Assembly (NCBI RefSeq): GCF_019431375.1
Contig: NZ_CP080267.1
Span: 2,108,001 to 2,172,000, forward strand
Direction of reading: 5' to 3'
DNA: 64,000 nt
From: Alcanivorax sp.
Lineage (GTDB): Bacteria; Pseudomonadota; Gammaproteobacteria; Pseudomonadales; Alcanivoracaceae
This document shows, one piece after another, positions 24,823-32,207 of the stretch. The notes beneath the pieces were generated by a model. That model worked only from the letters and a program-made list of their open reading frames with translations, was not told the DNA's origin and did not search any database. The translations under genes and the position numbers were made by a program. Numbering within the stretch: the first letter of the stretch is position 1; every line of letters begins with the position of its first letter.

Positions 24823-25772
24823 TTTCCGGCTCCCAGCAATCGGATTCTGTCCCGCCAGTTTGGTGTCGGAGCAATTTTGATATCCGGCGCCAGCAAGTCA
24901 GGAAAGGCAGCAGCCCGGCAAGCCCAGGTATGCTTTTCACTCACGAGATGCTGTCCTGACCGGGCAATTGCCCCGGCTTTTTCCGGATTTTCATGAAGCC
25001 ATTGCAACTTTTCATGCAACTCGGGCTCACTGTCGTACAAAACAACGTTTTCGTTCTCCACGAACCCCAGCTCCTGCTGCTCCAGAGCCGGTTGCCGCCA
25101 GGCCAGCAACACGCATCCCGCCGCCATGGCTTCGAAATTCTTGATCATGTATTCGTTGAACCCGATGTCAGCGCTGACAAACACCCGAATCGAATTGAGC
25201 AAACGATTATAGGGCTCGCCCGGCTCTGCCCGCAGCAGTTGTAGCTTGCCAAGCTTTTCCTGCCTGAGTAAAAAACGCTTGCGGCGCTTGTAGACCTTGT
25301 TTTTCACCCGGCCCACAAACGCAGACGCGATGGTGCGTTCCAGTCCCAGATCAGAAATGGTTGTGCCGTCATAGCCCTTGGGAAGAAAGCAGGCATCAAT
25401 GCCTTCATCGCGAAGCTGCTGCGCCAGGCTGGCACCGGAGACAATGATTCTTGCCTTTTCCAGATCACGAAGCACCGCCGGATAACGGCGATACCACTCA
25501 CTGGTGGGCACATTGTTCTGGCATACATCGTGATCGAAGATCACCAGACCCGGCGCCCGCTTGAGACACTGGTAACGCTTACCCAGCCGGCGCAGGTTGG
25601 TATCGGCGATAACCCGATCATAGCCACTGAAATCTGCCTCGTTGAAATAGGCTTCCAGACCATGCTCGCGGGTCACTTCTACATGATCGAAATCAAAGCG
25701 CCCCTTCGCCGCTTCCCACAGAGGGCGTGTAACCATCAGCTTCCCGTCAGTGGAGACAACCAGGGTTTTCAT
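24819..25772 (-). CDS. GT-B-fold glycosyltransferase (group 1-like)
   Basis: The 317-residue protein has a C-terminal half with NEYMIKNFEAMAAGCVLLAW, the E-A-M-A-x-G-C block of the Glyco_trans_1_2 (CgeB-like) family, followed by a typical ELHEKLQWLHENPEKA helix. The N-terminal half has FDHDVCQNN and VSGASLAQQLRDEGIDACFLPKG. It probably adds an outer-core sugar on the cytoplasmic face. ATG 25772 overlaps the double-kinase stop by four bases; a TTG two codons earlier is less likely. Confidence 0.82.
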   Translation of the reverse strand: MKTLVVSTDGKLMVTRPLWEAAKGRFDFDHVEVTREHGLEAYFNEADFSGYDRVIADTNLRRLGKRYQCLKRAPGLVIFDHDVCQNNVPTSEWYRRYPAVLRDLEKARIIVSGASLAQQLRDEGIDACFLPKGYDGTTISDLGLERTIASAFVGRVKNKVYKRRKRFLLRQEKLGKLQLLRAEPGEPYNRLLNSIRVFVSADIGFNEYMIKNFEAMAAGCVLLAWRQPALEQQELGFVENENVVLYDSEPELHEKLQWLHENPEKAGAIARSGQHLVSEKHTWACRAAAFPDLLAPDIKIAPTPNWRDRIRLLGAGK

Positions 25773-27193
25773 AGCCAACTCTCAATCGATTTGATGCGCG
25801 CCTCGTAAAACGCATTGAATTCCTGCCGGGCTTGCGGAGCCAGGGCTTCACGGGGGCGCCAGCTCTCGAAAAGGCGCTGGCGCTGATCTGCCAGTTCCTG
25901 CTCCAGCCCCCTGCCGGGGTCCCGGCTCATACCATCCAGATCCAGCACCTGGAGCTGGCCATCCTGAAACAGGAAATTGGTATATTTGCTGTCGCCATGG
26001 CTGAACGCCATCAAACGCATCACCGCAAAAAAATCCGCCATCTGGCTCAGCGCCTGATCCCGCAAGGGGCCACCGGCTTCGCAGATTTCCGGGAGCATGC
26101 GGCCTTCCACATTGCGGCACACCAGATACTCCCGATCCGTCAGTCCTGACTGTTTGCTGGACAGGTAGCAAACCGCCCGGGGAGTCGGAATCTGCACCAA
26201 CCCAAGGTAAGTCGCGTTAAGCCAGGAATTGCGCGCCCGGCTTTTGAACTGGCGGGCCAGTTTTTTCCAGGCACTTTTCACGTTATAGCGTTTGATTACC
26301 AGGCTTTCGCCCTGAATCTGCACACGCCCTACGGTGGCGCTGTTGCCATCCTTCAGTCGCTCACAGTTTTCCAGCAAGGTATCCAGCCCCGTGTTCAACA
26401 AAGCATCAATCAGCGGCTGATCCTCCCGTCGCCCCATACCTGTGTAGCCTTTGCCGTTGAGCTCCACAAACTCGGTACAGTTACGCAGAGACTTTTTGAC
26501 CAGTTTGCGCAAACGGGCGTGACGCGTTTTTTTCAGGGATTCTGCCAACTGCTGCGACGAAAACGTATCACCATAGGCGCTGACAACCTGTTGTGCGGTG
26601 GGCAGGGACAAGGGAGGAAACTGGGCGAGTAGCAGAGCCAGATTGCCAAGGGCCTTGCTCTTTTCCACGGGGGCATCGGTCACTTCTACATCCCCCGCAT
26701 CGATTACATGCCAAGCCCCGTCAGCAAAAATAAAGTTACCCAAGTGGATATCATTCTGCATCACGCCATGGCGATGCATTTTGCTGGTCAACACCACCAG
26801 TTCCTGCACCAGCCCGGGAATTTTTTCAGCGGAGATTTCCTGCAATCGAGCCTTGGCTGACGCTTCACCCAAATGCTCCAGCACCAGCAAGGCCGACTCC
26901 CCGGGATAGTCGCGGAGCAATACCCGGGGAGCCGGTACCTGTTTTTCAGCCAGCGCCGTCAGCCGTTGCTGCTCAACCTGCACTTCCCGGCGAGAACGAG
27001 GGTGCGAAGAAAACAGTTTGATAATCACCGGCTGTCCATCCAACAGCCCGGAATAGACAGCCCGACGCTCAGGCATAAAGCGCAGTAGAGACTGCATCTC
27101 CAGCACCTGCCCGTCCACGCTCAGTGTCACCGGCAAAACGGTTTCACGGCTGGCCAGCAGGGCCTGGGTAATGTCCTGTGACGAGTCCGCCAT
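25769..27193 (-). CDS. Double kinase-fold LPS protein (InaA/WaaP superfamily)
   Basis: The 474-residue protein contains two complete kinase-like cores. Core 1 has VIIK (K59), QNDIHLGNF (D148, N153) and VIDAGD (D165). Core 2 has LVIK (K301), SHGDSKYTNF (D401, N406) and VLDLD (D418). WaaP-type kinases phosphorylate inner-core heptoses. A protein of similar length and place occurs after waaP in Pseudomonas LPS operons (from memory). Since both cores keep the catalytic residues, it might phosphorylate two positions. The start lies inside the waaP stop (TGATG). The substrate is inferred only from context. Confidence 0.82.
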   Translation of the reverse strand: MADSSQDITQALLASRETVLPVTLSVDGQVLEMQSLLRFMPERRAVYSGLLDGQPVIIKLFSSHPRSRREVQVEQQRLTALAEKQVPAPRVLLRDYPGESALLVLEHLGEASAKARLQEISAEKIPGLVQELVVLTSKMHRHGVMQNDIHLGNFIFADGAWHVIDAGDVEVTDAPVEKSKALGNLALLLAQFPPLSLPTAQQVVSAYGDTFSSQQLAESLKKTRHARLRKLVKKSLRNCTEFVELNGKGYTGMGRREDQPLIDALLNTGLDTLLENCERLKDGNSATVGRVQIQGESLVIKRYNVKSAWKKLARQFKSRARNSWLNATYLGLVQIPTPRAVCYLSSKQSGLTDREYLVCRNVEGRMLPEICEAGGPLRDQALSQMADFFAVMRLMAFSHGDSKYTNFLFQDGQLQVLDLDGMSRDPGRGLEQELADQRQRLFESWRPREALAPQARQEFNAFYEARIKSIESWL

Positions 27194-28041
27194 CAGATAT
27201 CCTTTCCCGGGTGTTCATTGAACTGCAGCGGTAGCTCGGGCTCCACTTCAAAATAACGGCGATAGATTTTCTCTGCCTCGCGCCGGACAGCAGACCAGGT
27301 GCTGTCGTCGGCCAACGCTTGTCGGAGAGGCAAGCCGCTGTATGTACGAATAAAACGCAACAGGTCGCGCCGGGTCATGCCGAATCGGGCAGTGGAAAAA
27401 TACAGCCCACCCAGGTCCTTGATACGCCAGCGGCGGGGCACCTGACTGCGCACCTGGGAGCGATGCAGATCGATCAGATACAAGGGGCCGTCCGCGTTGT
27501 TCGACGCCGCATCACTATCGCGCATCAGGAAATGGGCCAGATAGAAATCCCGGTGATTGATGCCCGCGCCGTGCATGGTGCGCGCAATAGTAGCCACCCG
27601 TTCGATCAGTGCTCGCTTGAAAACCGGCGGCATGGCCTGCGGGTCTTTTACCCAGCGCTCACCAAGATCTTCCAGACTCAAGGTGCCCACCAGATCATCG
27701 GTAATAATGAAGGACTCCACCGATGCCGGATTACTGCCCCGCGAACCATAGGCGGCAATGGTCATGGTATCCAGGCCGGCGCCGCGCACCGCGTCGATGG
27801 CAGTCACCTCATCCATGGCGCCCAGCACCGGCAATTTACCCTGGGTCAGGTTCTTGAAGATTTCCTTCCAGCCGATGCCACCGTGATATTTGAGAAAATA
27901 GCTGCGGCCGTTGCCGGCAAAGCGCAGAGTGCGACGCCCCTCCCGGGCCCGAAAGATTTCACCCTCCTGCTCGGCGGCCTGCTCGAACGGGTCGCGGTCG
28001 CCCCACAGGGCGACGATGTCATCGCGCAGAAAAAGTTTCAC
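27193..28041 (-). CDS. waaP: LPS core heptose I kinase
   Basis: From GTG at 28041 the protein has 282 residues (family about 265-270). NHRDFYLAHFLM (catalytic D165) and LYLIDLHRSQV are the WaaP/RfaP signatures, and RSYFLKYHGGIGWKE carries the ATP-binding Lys. It phosphorylates the first heptose of the inner core, which is essential for outer-membrane stability in pseudomonads. I prefer the GTG, which forms a GTGA overlap with the waaG stop and gives VKLFLRDD as N-terminus, to the upstream in-frame ATG at 28086. Confidence 0.92.
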   Translation of the reverse strand: MKLFLRDDIVALWGDRDPFEQAAEQEGEIFRAREGRRTLRFAGNGRSYFLKYHGGIGWKEIFKNLTQGKLPVLGAMDEVTAIDAVRGAGLDTMTIAAYGSRGSNPASVESFIITDDLVGTLSLEDLGERWVKDPQAMPPVFKRALIERVATIARTMHGAGINHRDFYLAHFLMRDSDAASNNADGPLYLIDLHRSQVRSQVPRRWRIKDLGGLYFSTARFGMTRRDLLRFIRTYSGLPLRQALADDSTWSAVRREAEKIYRRYFEVEPELPLQFNEHPGKDI

Positions 28042-29132
28042 GGCGTCCAGCCCTCCACATGATCCACCACCGTCTGCGCCAGACAATAGAGGGCCGGGTT
28101 ACGGCCATACTCCACCCCATTTTCCTGCCAGGGCCCGGGCAACTGGCTGACCATTTTCTGCAGGGTGTCGTCCAGCGCCTGCTGACTGAACGGCGACGCA
28201 ATGACTTCCCCGGAACCAGCCTCGCGCACATAGCGGGCGTAGCCACAGGTGTCCGTGGTCAGCACCGGCAAGCCTGCCACCGTGGCTTCCAGCAACACCA
28301 TCCCCGCAGACTCACGATAAGCCGGATGCAACAGCAGGTCTGCGGCCTGCATCAGGGCAGTCACATCATCCCGCGGCCCCAGCACCAGAATGCGACGGCG
28401 CAAGGCCTCCGGCAGGCCGGACAGATAAGGGTCCGCCTGATCATTGCCCACAATCATTAATTTCACGGTTTCCGGCAGGGCGGCAAACGCCTTCAGGGCC
28501 CGATCCAGTCCCTTGACCTTGAAGCCGGAGCCCAGGAACAACAACAAGGTCTCCCGCTCATCAACACTCAGGTTTGCGCGGGTTTGTTGGCGCAGCGCCT
28601 TGTGGTCGGCAGGCCGTTGACGATCTCTCTCGATACCCGGCGGCAACAAGGCATAACGGTTTTCTGCCAGCGGATAATGACGCAGGTACTGATCCCGTTG
28701 ATCGTCATTGAGAAACAGGATCAGCGGGCCATCCGCCGCCGTCACCGCCTGCTCCAGTTTCAGGTAGCCAGCATAGCGGGGCAGCCAACGTAACGGTTTC
28801 GGCTTGCTGCGTACGTGCTCGGCAAAACAGCTGTCGGCCGCAAAGTACACGTCCAGCCCGGGCAGGCGGTTAAAGCCCACTACCCGATCGAATTCTCCTG
28901 TCTGCCGGGCGGCCAGAACCCCCTTCGCAAAGGACAACATACGGCCGTGATTACTGCCACCGGACACAGCAATGCGCTGCACTGTTACCCCGTCAATGGC
29001 TTCACCTTGCCAATCACTCACCAGCGCAACCACCTCATGACCCCGGCTCACCGCTTCCCGGGCAATGCGGGCAAAATCCCGCTGCAGACCGCCGTAGGGG
29101 AAGTAATGATAGAGCGCCATGGCCAGTTTCAT
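28038..29132 (-). CDS. waaG: LPS core alpha-1,3-glucosyltransferase (GT4)
   Basis: From ATG 29132 it has 364 residues. LALYHYFPYGGLQRDFARIA-like entry (here MKLAMALYHYFPYGGLQ), HYPLAENRYALLPPGIERD and the E-x7-E region HPAYRESAGMVLLEATVAGLPVL identify WaaG. It transfers glucose from UDP-glucose to heptose II at the cytoplasmic membrane face. The start overlaps the waaC stop by ATGA; the ten upstream in-frame codons are probably not used. Order waaF-waaC-waaG-waaP matches Pseudomonas. Confidence 0.94.
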   Translation of the reverse strand: MKLAMALYHYFPYGGLQRDFARIAREAVSRGHEVVALVSDWQGEAIDGVTVQRIAVSGGSNHGRMLSFAKGVLAARQTGEFDRVVGFNRLPGLDVYFAADSCFAEHVRSKPKPLRWLPRYAGYLKLEQAVTAADGPLILFLNDDQRDQYLRHYPLAENRYALLPPGIERDRQRPADHKALRQQTRANLSVDERETLLLFLGSGFKVKGLDRALKAFAALPETVKLMIVGNDQADPYLSGLPEALRRRILVLGPRDDVTALMQAADLLLHPAYRESAGMVLLEATVAGLPVLTTDTCGYARYVREAGSGEVIASPFSQQALDDTLQKMVSQLPGPWQENGVEYGRNPALYCLAQTVVDHVEGWTP

Positions 29133-30154
29133 GCGGTGCGCCTCCGCAGTTCCCGCCACACCTGTTTCGGTTTCAGGCTACTGAAACAGGGCGGCTCCAC
29201 ACCCTTGCCCAGCTCACCACGATAGGTGCACTTTTCCTGCACGCAGGGGGCGCAGGGAAAATCCGCCGCCAGGGAATGCGCCTGAATGCCTCGCACCCCG
29301 GTCAATACCGGGTCAGTGGGACCATAGAGCGCCACACCGGGCAAGCCGGCGGCAGCGGCCAGATGAGCCAGGCCAGTGTCCACAGCAATGAACGCATCCC
29401 AACTGAGCAGTTTGTCGGTGAGTGTATCCAGCCCCATTTTCGGCAGAACCCGGGCGCTATCCAGTCCTTCGCTCAAACGCTGGGCGCGGGCTTTTTCCGT
29501 TTCGTTGCCCCAGGGCAAAAAAACCGTGTGGCCTTCACCGGTGGCCAGCTCCAGCAGCTGACGCCAGAAGGCTTCCGGATAATGCTTGGTGGGCCAGGTG
29601 GTGCCATGGCAGAACACCAGCTGCGCCGGCTTGTTCAGCGGGCTGGGCACATGGCTGCGCGGCAGGCCGTAATCCGGGGCATCGTCGGGCAGGTCGTAGG
29701 ACAGCGCCTGCGCAAACAGTTTCCGCACCCGGTCGATGGCATGCTGCCCCTTCGCGACTGCCAGGGGATGATCGAGCGCCCGGGCTGACAGCCCTTCGCG
29801 AGCGGAGTATTTGTTCAGACCGAATTTCGGCCCCCGCGCCAGGCGGGTGACGAAGGCGCTCTTGATCAGGCCCTGAGCGTCGATCACCGCATCGTAGTCG
29901 GTGGCCCGGAGCTTGAGCTTGAAGTCCGCCCACTCACCGGAGCGGCGGGCCTTGAGGGGGTGCTTGCGCCAGCGGCGCAGGGCACAGGGAAACACCTGAT
30001 GCACCGCCGGGTGACGGCGGGCCAGATCGGCAAAGGCCTCTTCCACCACCCAGTCCACCTGCAGATCGGGAATGGCCGACAGGGCATCGGTCAGCGCCGG
30101 CAGGGTGTGGATCACATCCCCCATGGAGGAAGTCTTGATCAGCAGCACGCGCAT
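29129..30154 (-). CDS. waaC: LPS heptosyltransferase I
   Basis: The 341-residue GT9 protein begins MRVLLIKTSSMGDVIHTLPA, the conserved WaaC N-terminus, and has FCHGTTWPTKHYPEAFWRQL and AVDTGLAHLAAAAGLPGVALYGPTDP, the ADP-heptose-binding region. It adds the first heptose to Kdo2-lipid A. The cysteine-rich tail (PCAPCVQEKCTYRG) is usual for the family. It starts 23 bases after waaF. Confidence 0.96.
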   Translation of the reverse strand: MRVLLIKTSSMGDVIHTLPALTDALSAIPDLQVDWVVEEAFADLARRHPAVHQVFPCALRRWRKHPLKARRSGEWADFKLKLRATDYDAVIDAQGLIKSAFVTRLARGPKFGLNKYSAREGLSARALDHPLAVAKGQHAIDRVRKLFAQALSYDLPDDAPDYGLPRSHVPSPLNKPAQLVFCHGTTWPTKHYPEAFWRQLLELATGEGHTVFLPWGNETEKARAQRLSEGLDSARVLPKMGLDTLTDKLLSWDAFIAVDTGLAHLAAAAGLPGVALYGPTDPVLTGVRGIQAHSLAADFPCAPCVQEKCTYRGELGKGVEPPCFSSLKPKQVWRELRRRTA

Positions 30155-30177
30155 GTCAGAACCTGCTCGCCGTCAAT

Positions 30178-31236
30178 TCAGGCATCCGCGCTTTCCAGCT
30201 GCTGCAGGGCATCAATCACCTGCGAAGGTGGCAGCTGGCGCAGACAGTTCAAATGCCCCAGCGGGCATTCCCGTTCGAAACAGGGGCTGCATTCCAGCCC
30301 CAGCCGTACCACTGCCACTCTATCACCCAGCGGCGGGGTAAAGCCCGGGGAGGTGGAACCATACACCGCCACCAGCGGACGCTTGAGCGCGGCGGCGATA
30401 TGCATCAGACCGGAATCGTTGCTGACCACCGCCGTGGTAGCCGACAGCAGATCCACCGCCTGCTCCAGGGAGGTATTGCCCGCCAGCACCGTGGCATGCT
30501 CATCAGCACTGTTTTCCAGCATTTCGACAATGGTCTCGGCCACGGGCTGATCCTTGCCGGAGCCGAAGATCCATGCCTGGCCACCATGCTCAATCCAGTG
30601 CTGGGCCACTGCCGCATAATGATGCTCCGGCCAGCGCTTGGCCGGGCCGAACTCGGCGCCGGGGCACAGCCCCAGCACCGGACGCTGCGTATTGAGCCCG
30701 TGGGCCGCCATGGCCTGCTGAAGCGAGTCTTCACTGACCTCCAGATGCGGGGCAGTAATGGTGTCCAGTTGCGGTACCGGTTCACCGGGCGACTGTGCCA
30801 GCGCCACGAAACGCTGCACCATCAGCGGATAGCGATCCTTGTCCAGCTTGCGCACATCGTTGAGCAGGCCATAGCGCATTTCCCCGCGCCAGCCGGTGCG
30901 CCGGGGGATCTTCGCCGACCAGGGCACCAGGGCAGACTTGAGGGAATTGGGCAGCACATAACTTTGCTGATACTTGCCGCGCAGGGACTTGCCCAGGGCG
31001 TGTCGCTCGCCCAGCTTCAGATCGCCATGATCAAAAGGCAGCGAGAGTGCCTCGCGCACTTCTGGCATGCGCGACAGCAATGGCCGGCACCAGGCCGGCG
31101 CCAGCACATCAATGGCACAGTCCGGATATTGACGGCGAAGTTCGGAAAACAGGGTCTGGGCCATCACCATGTCGCCGACCCAGGACGGGCCGACGACAAG
31201 GATGGCGGAAGGCGAGTCGGACAAAATAGCCGGCAT
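30178..31236 (-). CDS. waaF: LPS heptosyltransferase II
   Basis: The 352-residue GT9 enzyme has ILVVGPSWVGDMVMAQTLF at the N-terminus, GLCPGAEFGPAKRWPEHHYAA mid-protein and VVSNDSGLMHIAAALKRPLVAVYGSTSPGFTPP near the end, all WaaF hallmarks. It adds the second heptose to the inner core. It lies eight bases after ilvE and 23 before waaC. Confidence 0.96.
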   Translation of the reverse strand: MPAILSDSPSAILVVGPSWVGDMVMAQTLFSELRRQYPDCAIDVLAPAWCRPLLSRMPEVREALSLPFDHGDLKLGERHALGKSLRGKYQQSYVLPNSLKSALVPWSAKIPRRTGWRGEMRYGLLNDVRKLDKDRYPLMVQRFVALAQSPGEPVPQLDTITAPHLEVSEDSLQQAMAAHGLNTQRPVLGLCPGAEFGPAKRWPEHHYAAVAQHWIEHGGQAWIFGSGKDQPVAETIVEMLENSADEHATVLAGNTSLEQAVDLLSATTAVVSNDSGLMHIAAALKRPLVAVYGSTSPGFTPPLGDRVAVVRLGLECSPCFERECPLGHLNCLRQLPPSQVIDALQQLESADA

Positions 31237-31244
31237 ACGCCTGC

Positions 31245-32171
31245 TCAGCTCACGTAAGTGAGCCAGTCTCCGTAGTCGTCATCCAGTTTGCCGCGCACCA
31301 GATCAAAGTACACAGCCTGCAGTTGCTCGGTGATCGGACCGCGCTTGCCTTCACCGAGGATGCGGCCATCCAGTTCACGGATCGGCGTGACTTCGGCGGC
31401 GGTGCCGGTGAAGAAGGCTTCATCCGCCACGTAGATTTCGTCACGGGTAATGCGCTTCTCGCGCACCGCATAACCGCGCTCTTCGGCCAGCTGGATGATG
31501 GTCTTGCGGGTGATGCCGTCCAGGCAGGAAGTCAGTTCCGGGGTGTAGAGCACCTTGTCCTTGATCACGAAGATGTTCTCACCGGAGCCTTCTGCCACAT
31601 AGCCTTCGTTGTCCAGCAACAGGGCCTCGTCGGCACCGCCGGACAGGGCTTCGTTCAACGCCAGCATGGAGTTGATGTAGTTGCCGTTGGCCTTCGCCTT
31701 GCACATGGTGATGTTCACGTGGTGGCGGGTGTAGCTGGAGGTACGCACCTTGATGCCCAGCTCCAGGGCTTCCGGCGACATGTAGGCCGGCCATTCCCAG
31801 GCCGCTACCATCAAGTGCACCTTCAGGTTATGGGCGCGCAGGCCCATGCCCTCGCTGCCGTAAAATGCCATGGGGCGCAGGTAGGCGTGGGGCAGGTTGT
31901 TCTCTCTGACCGCGGCGACTTGCGCGGCGTTGACCTCGTCCTTGGTGAACGGGATCTTCATGTTCATGATGTGGGCACTGTTGAACAGGCGGTCCGTGTG
32001 CTCCTTCATGCGGAAGATGGCCGGACCCTTGGCCGTTTCGTAGGCGCGCACGCCTTCGAAAACCCCCATGCCATAGTGCAGGGTGTGCGTCAGCACATGC
32101 ACCTTGGCCTCCTGCCAGGGAACCAGTTCGCCATCCAACCAGATAAAACCGTCTCTTACAGCCATCGACAT
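31245..32171 (-). CDS. ilvE: Branched-chain amino acid aminotransferase
   Basis: The 308-residue fold-IV PLP enzyme has HYGMGVFEGVRAYET, SYTRHHVNITMCKAKANGNY with the PLP Lys near 160, and EGSGENIFVIKD. It performs the last step of valine, leucine and isoleucine synthesis with glutamate as amino donor. Between glnE and waaF it follows the pseudomonad order. A start two codons later (ATG 32165) is equally possible. Confidence 0.96.
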   Translation of the reverse strand: MSMAVRDGFIWLDGELVPWQEAKVHVLTHTLHYGMGVFEGVRAYETAKGPAIFRMKEHTDRLFNSAHIMNMKIPFTKDEVNAAQVAAVRENNLPHAYLRPMAFYGSEGMGLRAHNLKVHLMVAAWEWPAYMSPEALELGIKVRTSSYTRHHVNITMCKAKANGNYINSMLALNEALSGGADEALLLDNEGYVAEGSGENIFVIKDKVLYTPELTSCLDGITRKTIIQLAEERGYAVREKRITRDEIYVADEAFFTGTAAEVTPIRELDGRILGEGKRGPITEQLQAVYFDLVRGKLDDDYGDWLTYVS

Positions 32172-32207
32172 GGCAGTGATACTCCCAGAGCTAAGGACCT
32201 GCAGGCG

